A program made the position numbers and the translations under genes. From Bacillota bacterium (GTDB lineage: Bacteria; Bacillota; Clostridia; Christensenellales; Aristaeellaceae): a DNA stretch of 10,192 nt. Under the pieces are notes generated by a model, which saw nothing but the letters and a program-made list of their open reading frames with translations, was not told where the DNA came from and made no database searches. The DNA is taken from the NCBI GenBank assembly GCA_023409955.1, contig JAEYQQ010000074.1, positions 1 through 10,192 of the forward strand. Direction: 5' to 3'. Shown here one piece after another: positions 1 through 6,766 of this stretch (position 1 is its first letter; each line of letters starts with the position of its first letter).

Positions 1-899
1 AACCGTGCCAACTCCAGCAGCATGTCAAGGTCACTCTCTTTTTTGATGCCCCTGCCTGCGACAATCAGCACATCGGCCCCGTCAATGGCCTCTTCTGCTT
101 TCTTTGCCATGGATGACAGCGTCTTGATGCGGCTTTGAAGCTTGTCTGCAGGAAGGGTATAAGAAATCAGCTCGCCGGAGGGATGCAGGCTGGGTGTTGG
201 TGCATCTATCACCTTATAGCGCACAGTAGCCATTTGTGGCCTGTGGTTGGGCGTATGAATCTGTGCCATAATATTGCCGCCGAAGGCTGGTCGGATTTGG
301 ATCAGGTCGGTATTATTGCGGACCTCAAGCAGGGTGCAGTCAGCGGTCAAACCCGTGCGCAGCCGGGCTGCGACCCTAGGGGCCAGCTGACGGCCGATGG
401 CTGTTGCACCCACCAGGATGGAGGATGGTTGCACCCTCTGAACAAAGTCCTGAAAAACGGCAGTATAGGTTTCAATATTGAATGTTTCAAGCTCCGGCTG
501 ATCATACAGATGCACCTCCTTAACGCCGTAGTGCAGAAGCTTTTTACCGGCTTCGTATACATGGTGCCCTACCATCAGGGCGTATACCGCCTGACCTGTC
601 GCCTGAGCCAGTTCTTCCGCCTTGCCCAGCAACTCCAAAGAAACGGGATGGATTGCGCCGCCAGTGAATTCGGCAAACACTGCGATGCCCTTCCATTTAG
701 TTTTGTCAAGAAAAGGCTTTGCATCCTCCACAAATTCCACCGCACCCGGCGGGCCTTTTTTCACGCACAAGCGGCACATTTTACATCCGGCATCAATAGT
801 GATGGAAGCACCATCGGCGTGAATGGCATGAAAGGGGCATAGCTTGATCAAGGCGTTGCAATCGGTAATCTTGTCGGGGTGAATGATCAGCTTTGCCAT
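1..899 (-). CDS. etfA: Electron transfer flavoprotein alpha subunit with N-terminal ferredoxin-like domain (3' part cut by window edge)
   Basis: This is the FAD-carrying large subunit of an Etf, which passes electrons between a flavin dehydrogenase, NAD(H) and ferredoxin in the cytoplasm. About 299 residues are visible. Residues 1-60 form a ferredoxin-like extension with Cys21-Pro and Cys39-x2-Cys42-x2-Cys45. The fourth position of the second motif is Gly-Pro (residues 49-50), so one [4Fe-4S] cluster is expected rather than two. The EtfA body follows, with GATAIGRQLAPRVAARL, a TADCT stretch and RPAFGGNIMAQI. VAGRGI, near the end, opens the C-terminal FAD-binding domain, most of which lies outside the window. 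The ATG overlaps the end of etfB by 13 bases and has an AAGGCGGTGA ribosome site inside etfB, which suggests translational coupling. Ferredoxin-tipped EtfA subunits are known from LctC and CarE of Acetobacterium woodii. The family call is firm; the lactate role is inferred from context. Confidence 0.93.
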   Translation of the reverse strand, partial: MAKLIIHPDKITDCNALIKLCPFHAIHADGASITIDAGCKMCRLCVKKGPPGAVEFVEDAKPFLDKTKWKGIAVFAEFTGGAIHPVSLELLGKAEELAQATGQAVYALMVGHHVYEAGKKLLHYGVKEVHLYDQPELETFNIETYTAVFQDFVQRVQPSSILVGATAIGRQLAPRVAARLRTGLTADCTLLEVRNNTDLIQIRPAFGGNIMAQIHTPNHRPQMATVRYKVIDAPTPSLHPSGELISYTLPADKLQSRIKTLSSMAKKAEEAIDGADVLIVAGRGIKKESDLDMLLELAR

Positions 900-1711
900 T
901 TTACGTCACCGCCTTTTCCAGCTGGTATCAGCTTTCGTGCAGTCAGGGCGGCAAGTAGCTTGCCGGCCAGTTCCTCGCCGCTGCCATGATAAATTTCCTG
1001 GTTTACGTTGGATTCCGGAGGGAAAATGCGCTGTACTTGGGTGGGGGAGCCGGACAGGCCGTAGCGCATTTCGTTCTGGTCTGAAAGGTCATCAAGACCT
1101 AAGATAAGAATGGGTTTATCACGGTTGGCGGTTTTGCGGATATACGACGGAAGCCGGGGTTGGTATATATCCTTTTCAACCGACAACAAGCAGGGGAATG
1201 TGACTTCAACAGTTTCTATGGTGGAACCCAAGTCTGCCTGTACAATAAGGGACTCGTCTTGAACGGTGAGTATTTTAATCACACTGGCAAGGCTGGGGAT
1301 GTTTAAAAATTCCGCGATTTCAGGCCCCACCTGGGCAGTGTCGCCGTCGGTGGTTTGCTTGCCGCACAGGATCAAATCAAACTTACCGGCCATATCAATC
1401 CCCTGGGAGAGGGTATAACTGGTGGCCAGCACATCCGCCCCCCCAAAGCGGCGGTCGGTAAGCAAAAAGCCTTGGTCTGCGCCAATGGCATAGGCCTCCC
1501 GAATGATTTGGGCTGCTTGGGGCGGGCCCATGGTTATGACTGCGACGCTGCCGCCATGCTCTTGTCTAAGGCGCAGTGCCGTTTCCAAAGCATACAGATC
1601 ATATGGGTTCATTTTGGAAGCGATACCTGCTCGCTTTAATACGCCGGTAGCCGGATCTACTTCCACCTGATTGGTTTCCGGTACTTGCTTGATGCAAACA
1701 ATGATTTCCAT
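887..1711 (-). CDS. etfB: Electron transfer flavoprotein beta subunit, bifurcating type
   Basis: This is the small Etf subunit (274 residues, the usual family length), and it forms a heterodimer with the EtfA encoded next to it. It starts MEIIVCIKQVPET, the classic EtfB N-terminus, and carries MNPYDLYALE at about 34-43. The loop DGDTAQVGP (122-130) is of the kind linked to binding a second FAD in electron-bifurcating Etfs, in place of the AMP of mitochondrial-type Etfs. An AAAGGAGAG ribosome site lies about 12 bases before the ATG, a somewhat long spacing. It is preceded by a GntR-type operator and a candidate promoter, and it overlaps etfA by 13 bases. Together with the regulator upstream, this gives the order regulator-etfB-etfA seen in the A. 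woodii lct locus. Bifurcating behaviour is inferred from the motif only. Confidence 0.93.
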   Translation of the reverse strand: MEIIVCIKQVPETNQVEVDPATGVLKRAGIASKMNPYDLYALETALRLRQEHGGSVAVITMGPPQAAQIIREAYAIGADQGFLLTDRRFGGADVLATSYTLSQGIDMAGKFDLILCGKQTTDGDTAQVGPEIAEFLNIPSLASVIKILTVQDESLIVQADLGSTIETVEVTFPCLLSVEKDIYQPRLPSYIRKTANRDKPILILGLDDLSDQNEMRYGLSGSPTQVQRIFPPESNVNQEIYHGSGEELAGKLLAALTARKLIPAGKGGDVKWQS

Positions 1712-1737
1712 GTGGATGATGCTCTCCTTTCATTATC

Positions 1738-1767
1738 CTTATAAAATTGGTGCTACCAATATGCTAA
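1738..1767 (-). promoter_or_regulatory. Candidate sigma-A promoter for etfBA
   Basis: Read on the minus strand there is a -35-like TTAGCA (1762-1767) and a -10-like TATAAG (1738-1743), 18 bases apart. The -10 matches the consensus at 5 of 6 positions and the -35 at 4 of 6. The palindromic operator fills the spacer, which would let a bound repressor block polymerase. An alternative with TTTACG as -35 and TAGCAT as -10 lies slightly upstream and would place the operator over the start point. The two cannot be told apart here, and read-through from the regulator gene is also possible. Confidence 0.4.
1746..1760. promoter_or_regulatory. Perfect 15-bp palindromic operator of FadR/GntR type
   Basis: ATTGGTGCTACCAAT has two perfect 6-base arms around a 3-base centre. 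This is the TTGGTnnnACCAA pattern known for FadR-subfamily GntR regulators such as PdhR and LldR. It lies 35 bases before the etfB start and within 100 bases of the end of the GntR gene, so the neighbouring regulator is the natural candidate to bind it. The palindrome is seen directly; the binding partner is inferred. Confidence 0.72.
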
Positions 1768-1852
1768 AAGAAAAAAGAAACCCGTAAACGATTTCAAAAT
1801 ATGAATATAGAATACCATAGTGGCAGATTGTGTGTCTATCCCATATGGATGA

Positions 1853-2548
1853 TTATTTGAATGAGACTTTTGCATTAAGGGCAGCAGAAATAAGGGAAAA
1901 ATGATCGGCATACGCTTTTGACAGCAATTTGGCATCCTTGCTGATAAGTGCATGCACCATGTTTTCATGAGTGCTTTGCAAAAGCATGCGGGAGTGCTCA
2001 TCCAGCTGTATTTTCTTACGCAGTTCCTGTATAAACGTATCCATCACATAGGACAGTGCCTGTAGTATTTCAACAATCAGTTGATTGCCGGATGCCTGGG
2101 CAATACGATAATGCAACTGTTTGTCCAATGCAGTGTTTTTGACTTCGTCTTGGCTTTGACCCAGCTCTCGTACGGTTTCTTTCAAAAAATGAATGTCCTC
2201 CTCTGTTATTCTGGCAAGTGCCAGCTGTCCTGCCTGCATTTCCAAACTATGCCGAAATTCGCTGAGTTGGCGATAATCAATGCGGCGCAAAAGGTACATC
2301 ATGTTCATCCATTCCACCAGGCTTTTGTCAAACCGGCCCGCTACATAGTTCCCGGCTCCCTGGGTGCTTACGATTACGCCAATGATGCCAAGGGTGCGCA
2401 ATGCCTCCCGCACGGAGTTGCGCCCAACGCCGAGGCTTTCAGCCATCTCTCTTTCAGGAGGAAGCTTCTGACCCTGAACCAAAGCGCCTGACAAGATCTC
2501 TTGCTTGATGTGTTCAATGACCTTTTCATACGCACGCTGGTTTTCCAT
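1853..2548 (-). CDS. GntR-family transcriptional regulator, FadR subfamily (FCD domain), LldR-like
   Basis: This is a cytoplasmic DNA-binding regulator of 231 residues. Residues 4-72 form the winged helix-turn-helix, with LPPEREMAESLGVGRNSVRE followed by the ALRTLGIIGV and TQGAGNYV wing. The rest is an FCD ligand domain: EFRHSLEMQAGQLAL, then DKQLH, then THENMVHAL and YADHF. These supply the Asp and three His residues that hold a metal and sense a small carboxylate in this family. The start was set at the ATG with GGAGG seven bases upstream; a longer reading frame to 2761 has no ribosome site and lacks family similarity. The gene is divergent from the heparinase-like gene and stands directly upstream of etfBA. 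It is probably a repressor released by lactate or a related 2-hydroxyacid, but a uronate-type effector cannot be excluded given the lyase on the other side. Confidence 0.9.
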   Translation of the reverse strand: MENQRAYEKVIEHIKQEILSGALVQGQKLPPEREMAESLGVGRNSVREALRTLGIIGVIVSTQGAGNYVAGRFDKSLVEWMNMMYLLRRIDYRQLSEFRHSLEMQAGQLALARITEEDIHFLKETVRELGQSQDEVKNTALDKQLHYRIAQASGNQLIVEILQALSYVMDTFIQELRKKIQLDEHSRMLLQSTHENMVHALISKDAKLLSKAYADHFSLISAALNAKVSFK

Positions 2549-2597
2549 GTGCCGCCTCCATTCTTCTGTGCAGTGATCATACACACAACTTCTCCCC

Positions 2598-2626
2598 ATT
2601 CTAACAAGCGCATTAAATGCCGTCAA
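2598..2626 (-). promoter_or_regulatory. Sigma-A promoter of the GntR regulator
   Basis: On the minus strand TTGACG (2621-2626) and TAGAAT (2598-2603) are separated by exactly 17 bases, each matching the consensus at 5 of 6 positions. Transcription would begin near 2591, giving a leader of about 43 bases. The spacer holds a short perfect palindrome, GCATTAAATGC (2610-2620), which could be an operator but is short enough to be chance. Confidence 0.6.
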
Positions 2627-2649
2627 GGAAGAGTGCAAAATGGTAAAAG

Positions 2650-2678
2650 TTGCTTTTTGAATATAGATGCGATAATAT
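2650..2678 (+). promoter_or_regulatory. Candidate promoter of the heparinase-like gene
   Basis: TTGCTT (2650-2655) and TAATAT (2673-2678) are 17 bases apart, each matching the consensus at 4 of 6 positions, in an AT-rich stretch about 58 bases before the start codon. It is back-to-back with the regulator promoter. No TTGGTnnnACCAA operator was found here, so control by the neighbouring GntR protein is not supported on this side. Confidence 0.4.
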
Positions 2679-2735
2679 ATTGCAAAAGTTTGAAATACTA
2701 CAAACCATCCGAATATATGATTGGAAAGGACATGT

Positions 2736-4556
2736 ATGTTCTCACAATACCTGGACAACATAGACCTTTATTCTTTGCTGACATCAATGGATAAACGGCT
2801 GCCCTTCCCACCGGTAAATGACAGGGAAGCATGGGGCAGGGTCCCCACTGTTATACGGGATGAAATTCTTGCAGCAGCCAAAGCCCAGCAGGATTTGCAA
2901 TATCCGTTGCTCTCTGCTACACAGTTCCTGGAGTATGTACGCTCAGGAGAAAGAATGGTTTTTGAAGAGCCTTATTTTGTGCGGCGCAGAATGCTTCTTA
3001 CGGCTGTCTTGGCTGAATGCCTTGAAGATACCGGTCTTTACATGGATCAGGTGATCAATGGGCTGTGGTGCATTTGTGAGGAGAGCTTTTGGGGTGTCAG
3101 CGCCCACAACGGTTCTCAGCATATGGGAGCTCGTCCTGCATCCGAAAGGCCCTTGCCGGATGTAGAAAACCCTTATATCGACCTGTTTGCCGCCCAGACA
3201 TCATCCCTTGTTTTATGGTCATGCCATTTACTTAAGGAAAAGCTGGATGCTGTCACTCCTTTACTCCGGCGCAGGGCTTTGCTAGAAGCAGATAGGCGTA
3301 TTATCAAGCCGTTTTTTCATCATGATGATTTTTGGTGGATGGGCATGATCCGTCAGGATATGAATAACTGGACGCCTTGGATATTGTCCAATATAATTGC
3401 CAGCCTGATTCTTACACAAACGGATGACCGCAAGCTGGTGGAAGGTATCAAGCGCGCCATGCGGATGCTTGACAGCTATCTTGCGGTGATACCGGAGGAT
3501 GGAGGCTGTGATGAGGGTGCCGGATACTGGAACATGGCAGGTGCTTCGCTGCTGGATTGCCTGGAGCATATCTATTACCTGACAGGCGGACGTGTATCCT
3601 TCTATAATGAAGCGCATATCAAGAGTATCGGATTGTTCCCAACCAAATCCCATATCAGCGGCCCATATTATTGGAACTTTGCAGATTGCGACGCAAGGCC
3701 CATACTGGATGGAGAACGGGTGTACCGTTATGGGCAGCGCACCGGGCAGCAGGAACTGTCGGAACTGGGTATAGAGATTGCTAGTATTGAGCAAGGTGTT
3801 TTCCCAAAGGATACACCTGAGTTTTACCGCACGCTATGCAAGCTGTTTTTTCCTGTGCCCAAAGCACAACAAAAAGCGCAAGAGGATACCACGGTTATCC
3901 TTCCCGACCTTCAAATATGGGCTGCAAGGCGCAATGGCATGTATGCTGCAGTCAAGGGTGGTCACAATGCAGAAAGCCACAACCATAACGATGTGGGAAG
4001 CTTTTTACTGTATGTGGATGGGGAGCCGGAAATATTGGATGCCGGGAACATGACCTATACCGCAAAAACCTTTGGGCCCGATCGTTATAACCTATGGAAT
4101 ACCAGAAGTATGTATCATAACGTACCGCTGGCAGCAGGTTTTGAGCAACACGCAGGAAAGGAATATGCTGCCCGGAATGTTACAATAAGTGATCACGGAA
4201 TCTCCCTCGACATTGCTGCCGCATACCCCAAGGAAGCAGGCATATTGGCTCTTGAGCGCAATGCTTACTTCCTGAAAGGTGCATTCCAGATAACCGATAC
4301 CATTCGGCTTGAGAAAGCAACGCCGGTTGCATGGGGCTTTCTTTTCAGAAATCGTCCTCAAATTGAAAATGGGATTTTAAAAACAAAAAAGATTATTTTA
4401 AAGCATAGCGAATGCTTGCAAGCGGCTTGCGAAGAAATACCTATCACCGATAAGCGTATGGTGCGCAATCTTCCCGAAAGCCTGTGGCGCGTTACCTTAA
4501 CCGCTGATAGTGCAGAGGCATTCTGTGAAACATTTACGGTTTCACGGAGATTGTAA
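2736..4556 (+). CDS. Heparinase II/III family protein (polysaccharide lyase-like, cytoplasmic)
   Basis: This is a 606-residue protein with the two-part build of heparinase II/III-type lyases. An (alpha/alpha) toroid of about 360 residues is followed by a beta-sheet domain that starts near WAARRNGMYAAVKGG and contains HNHND (415-419), then FLLYVDGEPEILDAGN. Candidate catalytic residues are the Asn pair NNW (210-212), Tyr264 in EGAGYW, and a His of HNHND. Family members cleave uronic-acid-containing chains by beta-elimination. No signal peptide is visible, so it probably acts on imported oligosaccharides. The start is the ATG with AAAGGA five bases upstream; a TTG at 2721 would overlap that ribosome site and is less likely. 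A probable DUF2264 remnant lies downstream. No transporter or uronate gene is in view, so the substrate is unknown. Confidence 0.85.
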   Translation: MFSQYLDNIDLYSLLTSMDKRLPFPPVNDREAWGRVPTVIRDEILAAAKAQQDLQYPLLSATQFLEYVRSGERMVFEEPYFVRRRMLLTAVLAECLEDTGLYMDQVINGLWCICEESFWGVSAHNGSQHMGARPASERPLPDVENPYIDLFAAQTSSLVLWSCHLLKEKLDAVTPLLRRRALLEADRRIIKPFFHHDDFWWMGMIRQDMNNWTPWILSNIIASLILTQTDDRKLVEGIKRAMRMLDSYLAVIPEDGGCDEGAGYWNMAGASLLDCLEHIYYLTGGRVSFYNEAHIKSIGLFPTKSHISGPYYWNFADCDARPILDGERVYRYGQRTGQQELSELGIEIASIEQGVFPKDTPEFYRTLCKLFFPVPKAQQKAQEDTTVILPDLQIWAARRNGMYAAVKGGHNAESHNHNDVGSFLLYVDGEPEILDAGNMTYTAKTFGPDRYNLWNTRSMYHNVPLAAGFEQHAGKEYAARNVTISDHGISLDIAAAYPKEAGILALERNAYFLKGAFQITDTIRLEKATPVAWGFLFRNRPQIENGILKTKKIILKHSECLQAACEEIPITDKRMVRNLPESLWRVTLTADSAEAFCETFTVSRRL

Positions 4557-4569
4557 ACATAGTAACCCT

Positions 4570-4808
4570 GTGCAGCACAATCCACTAAAAACTCGATCTG
4601 ATATTGAAAACGCTGCTTTTCAGCTTTTGAAACCCCTTGCGCCGGAGCCCATCATCAGCCTTTTGTGCCCATCAACGGTGCATCCTACCTTTCGGGAGAA
4701 GCTTAAAGCGGGAGTAAATATCCTGCCTGTGTTGTGCTGGGAGCTGTGGAGAACGGGCTTCTCAAGAGAAAAAACATGCCTGTAGAAGTGATTTGTCACA
4801 TGGAATAA
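4570..4808 (+). pseudogene. Probable decayed N-terminal fragment of a DUF2264-family protein
   Basis: After the lyase stop codon, a GTG-initiated frame reads VQHNPLKTRSDIENAAFQLL, closely resembling the start of DUF2264 proteins (NPLxTRxDvexalxxLLxPL) as I recall that family. Similarity then fades in this frame, which ends at 4785. The third frame gives NGASYLSGEA, a TAA stop, then VVLGAVENGLL, loosely like the TGASY and LWGxxPLL segments that come next in DUF2264. A frameshift, an internal stop and loss of the remaining several hundred residues would explain this. DUF2264 genes commonly sit beside heparinase II/III genes in glycan loci, which fits. The assignment is from memory of the family pattern, so it is tentative; it could also be non-coding spacer. 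Confidence 0.45.
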
Positions 4809-4855
4809 TGCAAAGAACACAGCTTTTTTATGGTATTGCATCGAATAAAAGTAAT

Positions 4856-4884
4856 TTGCCTCCAAGGCCGCAATCCTGTATAAT
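4856..4884 (+). promoter_or_regulatory. Sigma-A promoter for the ogg-PHP operon
   Basis: TTGCCT (4856-4861) and a perfect TATAAT (4879-4884) are separated by 17 bases. Transcription would start near 4891, about 50 bases before the glycosylase start codon. The -10 box sits in the loop of an inverted repeat, described separately. Confidence 0.65.
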
Positions 4885-4895
4885 GGGTTGCGGCC
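4866..4895. repeat. Inverted repeat bracketing the -10 box
   Basis: GGCCGCAATCC and GGGTTGCGGCC form an 11-base-pair stem (perfect for the outer 8 pairs, one G-U wobble inside) around the 8-base loop TGTATAAT. No T-run follows, so it does not look like a terminator. Its position over the promoter core suggests an operator. Confidence 0.6.
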
Positions 4896-4942
4896 ATGTA
4901 TATGGCTGTCATTTCATTAGCAATATTGGAGCACATGGTAGT

Positions 4943-5773
4943 ATGATCATCCGTAGAATCAGGCATTTTGATCCGGAAGCCATATGCGAAAGCGGGCAAT
5001 GCTTTCGCATGCGGAGTATTTCCCCTGGTCAGGTGGAAGTACTTCATACGGATAAAATGCTGTTGATAGAAAGCCTTGGGGATGAAATGTTTACCTTTCA
5101 CTGCACCCAGGAAGACTTTGATTCAATATGGATAGCGTATTTTGACCTGGATGTGGACTATGCTTTCTATCAGGATGCGGTGGATAAAGCGGACGACTAC
5201 CTGCTAAGGGCTGCCAGATGGGGGATAGGCCTTCGTATACTGAACCAGGATCCATGGGAAATGCTGGTGAGCTTTATCCTATCACAGCGCAAGAGCATTC
5301 CCGCCATCCGGGATGGAATAGCAAAGCTTTGCAGAAGGTTTGGTGCTCCCCTTGATTGTCCTGGCCGGGAGGAACACGCATTCCCGACACCACATGCACT
5401 TGCAGAGGCATCGCTTGACGACCTGCTTGCCTGCTCTCTTGGTTACCGGGCGCCTTATGTCCAGTCTGCTGCCAGGGCAGTTGCCTGCGGTGATATCAAT
5501 TTGCAAGAGATGCGGGACATGGACGATGCGCAGCTTATGGAAAAGCTTCTGTCCATCCATGGTGTGGGCATCAAGGTGGCCAGCTGTGTGATGCTCTTTG
5601 GCTTTCATCGCCTGGACATGGCACCAGTGGACGTATGGATTCAAAGAGTTATCGACCAGGAATATGGCGGCATATCGCCTTTTTCAAAGTACAAGGGCTT
5701 TGGCGGCGTAATGCAGCAGTTTATGTTTTATGACCAAATTTGCCAGAAAAAGCTTCGCAAGGGAATCGCCTGA
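4943..5773 (+). CDS. ogg: 8-oxoguanine DNA glycosylase / AP lyase (OGG1-like, HhH-GPD)
   Basis: This is a base-excision repair enzyme that removes 8-oxoguanine from DNA and nicks the abasic site. The N-terminal OGG domain has DPEAICESGQCFRM, equivalent to the GQCFRW region of human OGG1. A helix-hairpin-helix with LLSIHGVGIKVASCVMLFGF follows, then PVDVW. Lys211 (GVGIKVA) and Asp230 (PVDVW) are the expected Schiff-base lysine and catalytic aspartate; their spacing of 19 equals that of Lys249 and Asp268 in human OGG1. The length is 276 residues, normal for clostridial OGGs. The ATG at 4943 was chosen because family homology begins there; GGAG lies 11 bases upstream, a weak site. Longer frames to 4793 would start upstream of the promoter. 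The PHP gene follows 18 bases after the stop. Methylated-base glycosylases share the fold, but GQCFRM favours OGG. Confidence 0.9.
   Translation: MIIRRIRHFDPEAICESGQCFRMRSISPGQVEVLHTDKMLLIESLGDEMFTFHCTQEDFDSIWIAYFDLDVDYAFYQDAVDKADDYLLRAARWGIGLRILNQDPWEMLVSFILSQRKSIPAIRDGIAKLCRRFGAPLDCPGREEHAFPTPHALAEASLDDLLACSLGYRAPYVQSAARAVACGDINLQEMRDMDDAQLMEKLLSIHGVGIKVASCVMLFGFHRLDMAPVDVWIQRVIDQEYGGISPFSKYKGFGGVMQQFMFYDQICQKKLRKGIA
4984..5010 (+). repeat. Perfect 10-bp hairpin inside the 5' end of ogg
   Basis: ATGCGAAAGC and GCTTTCGCAT are perfect inverted copies separated by the 7-base loop GGGCAAT. In the mRNA this would form a stable hairpin over codons 14-23, which encode the conserved ESGQCF segment. 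Whether it is functional or a by-product of codon choice is open. Confidence 0.6.
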
Positions 5774-5791
5774 TATTAATATAGGAGTAAA

Positions 5792-6595
5792 ATGATGAAA
5801 TATACATATGAAACGCATTTACATACCAATCAGTCCAGTGCATGCGGTATGACAAAGGGGAAGGATTATATTCCCTATTATCAAGACTTGGGGTATGCCG
5901 GCATCATGGTCACAGACCATTTTTTTAGAGGAAATACGGCTGTTCCAAGAAACCTGCCCTGGCGGGAGCGCATCCATTTGTTCTGCAAGGGGTATGAAGA
6001 TGCGAGGGAAGCTGGAGAGAAGGCTGGTTTTTCTGTCTTCTTTGGCTGGGAGGAAAATCATCAGGGGGATGAGTACCTAATTTACGGGGTTGATAAGGAG
6101 TGGATGCTGGATCATCCCGAGATGGAGTTCTGGAACCGTAAGCAGCAGTTTGATGCCATACATTCTGCTGGCGGATGCGTGATACAAGCTCATCCCTTCA
6201 GGGACAGGGACTATCTTTCTGTCTTGCATTTATCTACTGGTTGTGTAGATGCGGTGGAAGGCTATAATGGCGGCAACAGACCGGAGAATGATATTTTGGC
6301 CGTGCGCTATGCAAAGATATTAGACTTACCTGTGACGGCTGGTTCAGACATGCATCAGGCAAATCGCCGCCCAAGTGAAATGATGATGGGTGTGACGTTT
6401 GATGCGCCGCTTGAATCTGTTGCCGATTATGTAAAAGCCATCCGGGAAAAGCGTCCCTTTGGCGTACGCAAGCCGGAGGGGCGTGGGCAATGGCGAGAGG
6501 ATGCAGATATTTTAAAGCCGGTGGATGTGCGGGATGCCAATGACAAAAGCACAGACAGTGATATTTGGAAATTACTGAAGACCGGAGTAAAGTGA
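5792..6595 (+). CDS. PHP-domain metal-dependent phosphoesterase
   Basis: This is a single-domain PHP protein of 267 residues, predicted to hydrolyse phosphoesters with a two- or three-metal centre. The metal ligands stand in family order: HLHT (His9, His11), TDH (41-43), Glu87 in GWEEN, AHPFRDRD (His134) and GSDMH (184-188, with Asp186 and His188). No signal peptide or membrane segment is seen. Known relatives include histidinol phosphatase, YciV/RNase AM-type 5'-3' exonucleases and the PHP domains of DNA polymerases; the sequence does not decide among them. AGGAG ends four bases before the first ATG and seven before a second ATG (5795), which may be the true start. It lies 18 bases after ogg and before a hairpin terminator, so the two are almost certainly co-transcribed. 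A shared repair role is possible but unproven. Confidence 0.87.
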   Translation: MMKYTYETHLHTNQSSACGMTKGKDYIPYYQDLGYAGIMVTDHFFRGNTAVPRNLPWRERIHLFCKGYEDAREAGEKAGFSVFFGWEENHQGDEYLIYGVDKEWMLDHPEMEFWNRKQQFDAIHSAGGCVIQAHPFRDRDYLSVLHLSTGCVDAVEGYNGGNRPENDILAVRYAKILDLPVTAGSDMHQANRRPSEMMMGVTFDAPLESVADYVKAIREKRPFGVRKPEGRGQWREDADILKPVDVRDANDKSTDSDIWKLLKTGVK

Positions 6596-6633
6596 TAGTA
6601 AATTCGGAAAATGGCAACATCTTATACAGCGAT

Positions 6634-6673
6634 ATCAGGTCGTGGGAATGCATCCCACGGCCTGATGCGTTTT
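6634..6673 (+). terminator. Hairpin terminator of the ogg-PHP operon
   Basis: A 14-base-pair stem (ATCAGGTCGTGGGA against TCCCACGGCCTGAT, one G-U wobble) closes a 5-base loop and is followed by GCG and four T. The stem is strong and the T-run short. Confidence 0.75.
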
Positions 6674-6766
6674 AAAGCACAAACCATGCTCTCCATTCAT
6701 ATGCTCATAGTGGGCCTTGTTATCCACATTCCTTTGCGCCTTTGTCGCAATATGAGATACAAGTGA

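Noticed and set aside
135..842. Long plus-strand open frame opposite etfA
   Set aside because: The minus strand here encodes a clear EtfA with its family motifs; the plus-strand frame has no family pattern and no ribosome site.
2549..2735. A second TTGGTnnnACCAA operator in the divergent GntR-lyase gap
   Set aside because: I searched both strands and found no matching palindrome, only the short GCATTAAATGC.
3282..3794. 170-codon minus-strand frame inside the heparinase-like gene
   Set aside because: The plus strand carries an uninterrupted 606-residue homologue over this stretch, so the minus frame is a shadow.
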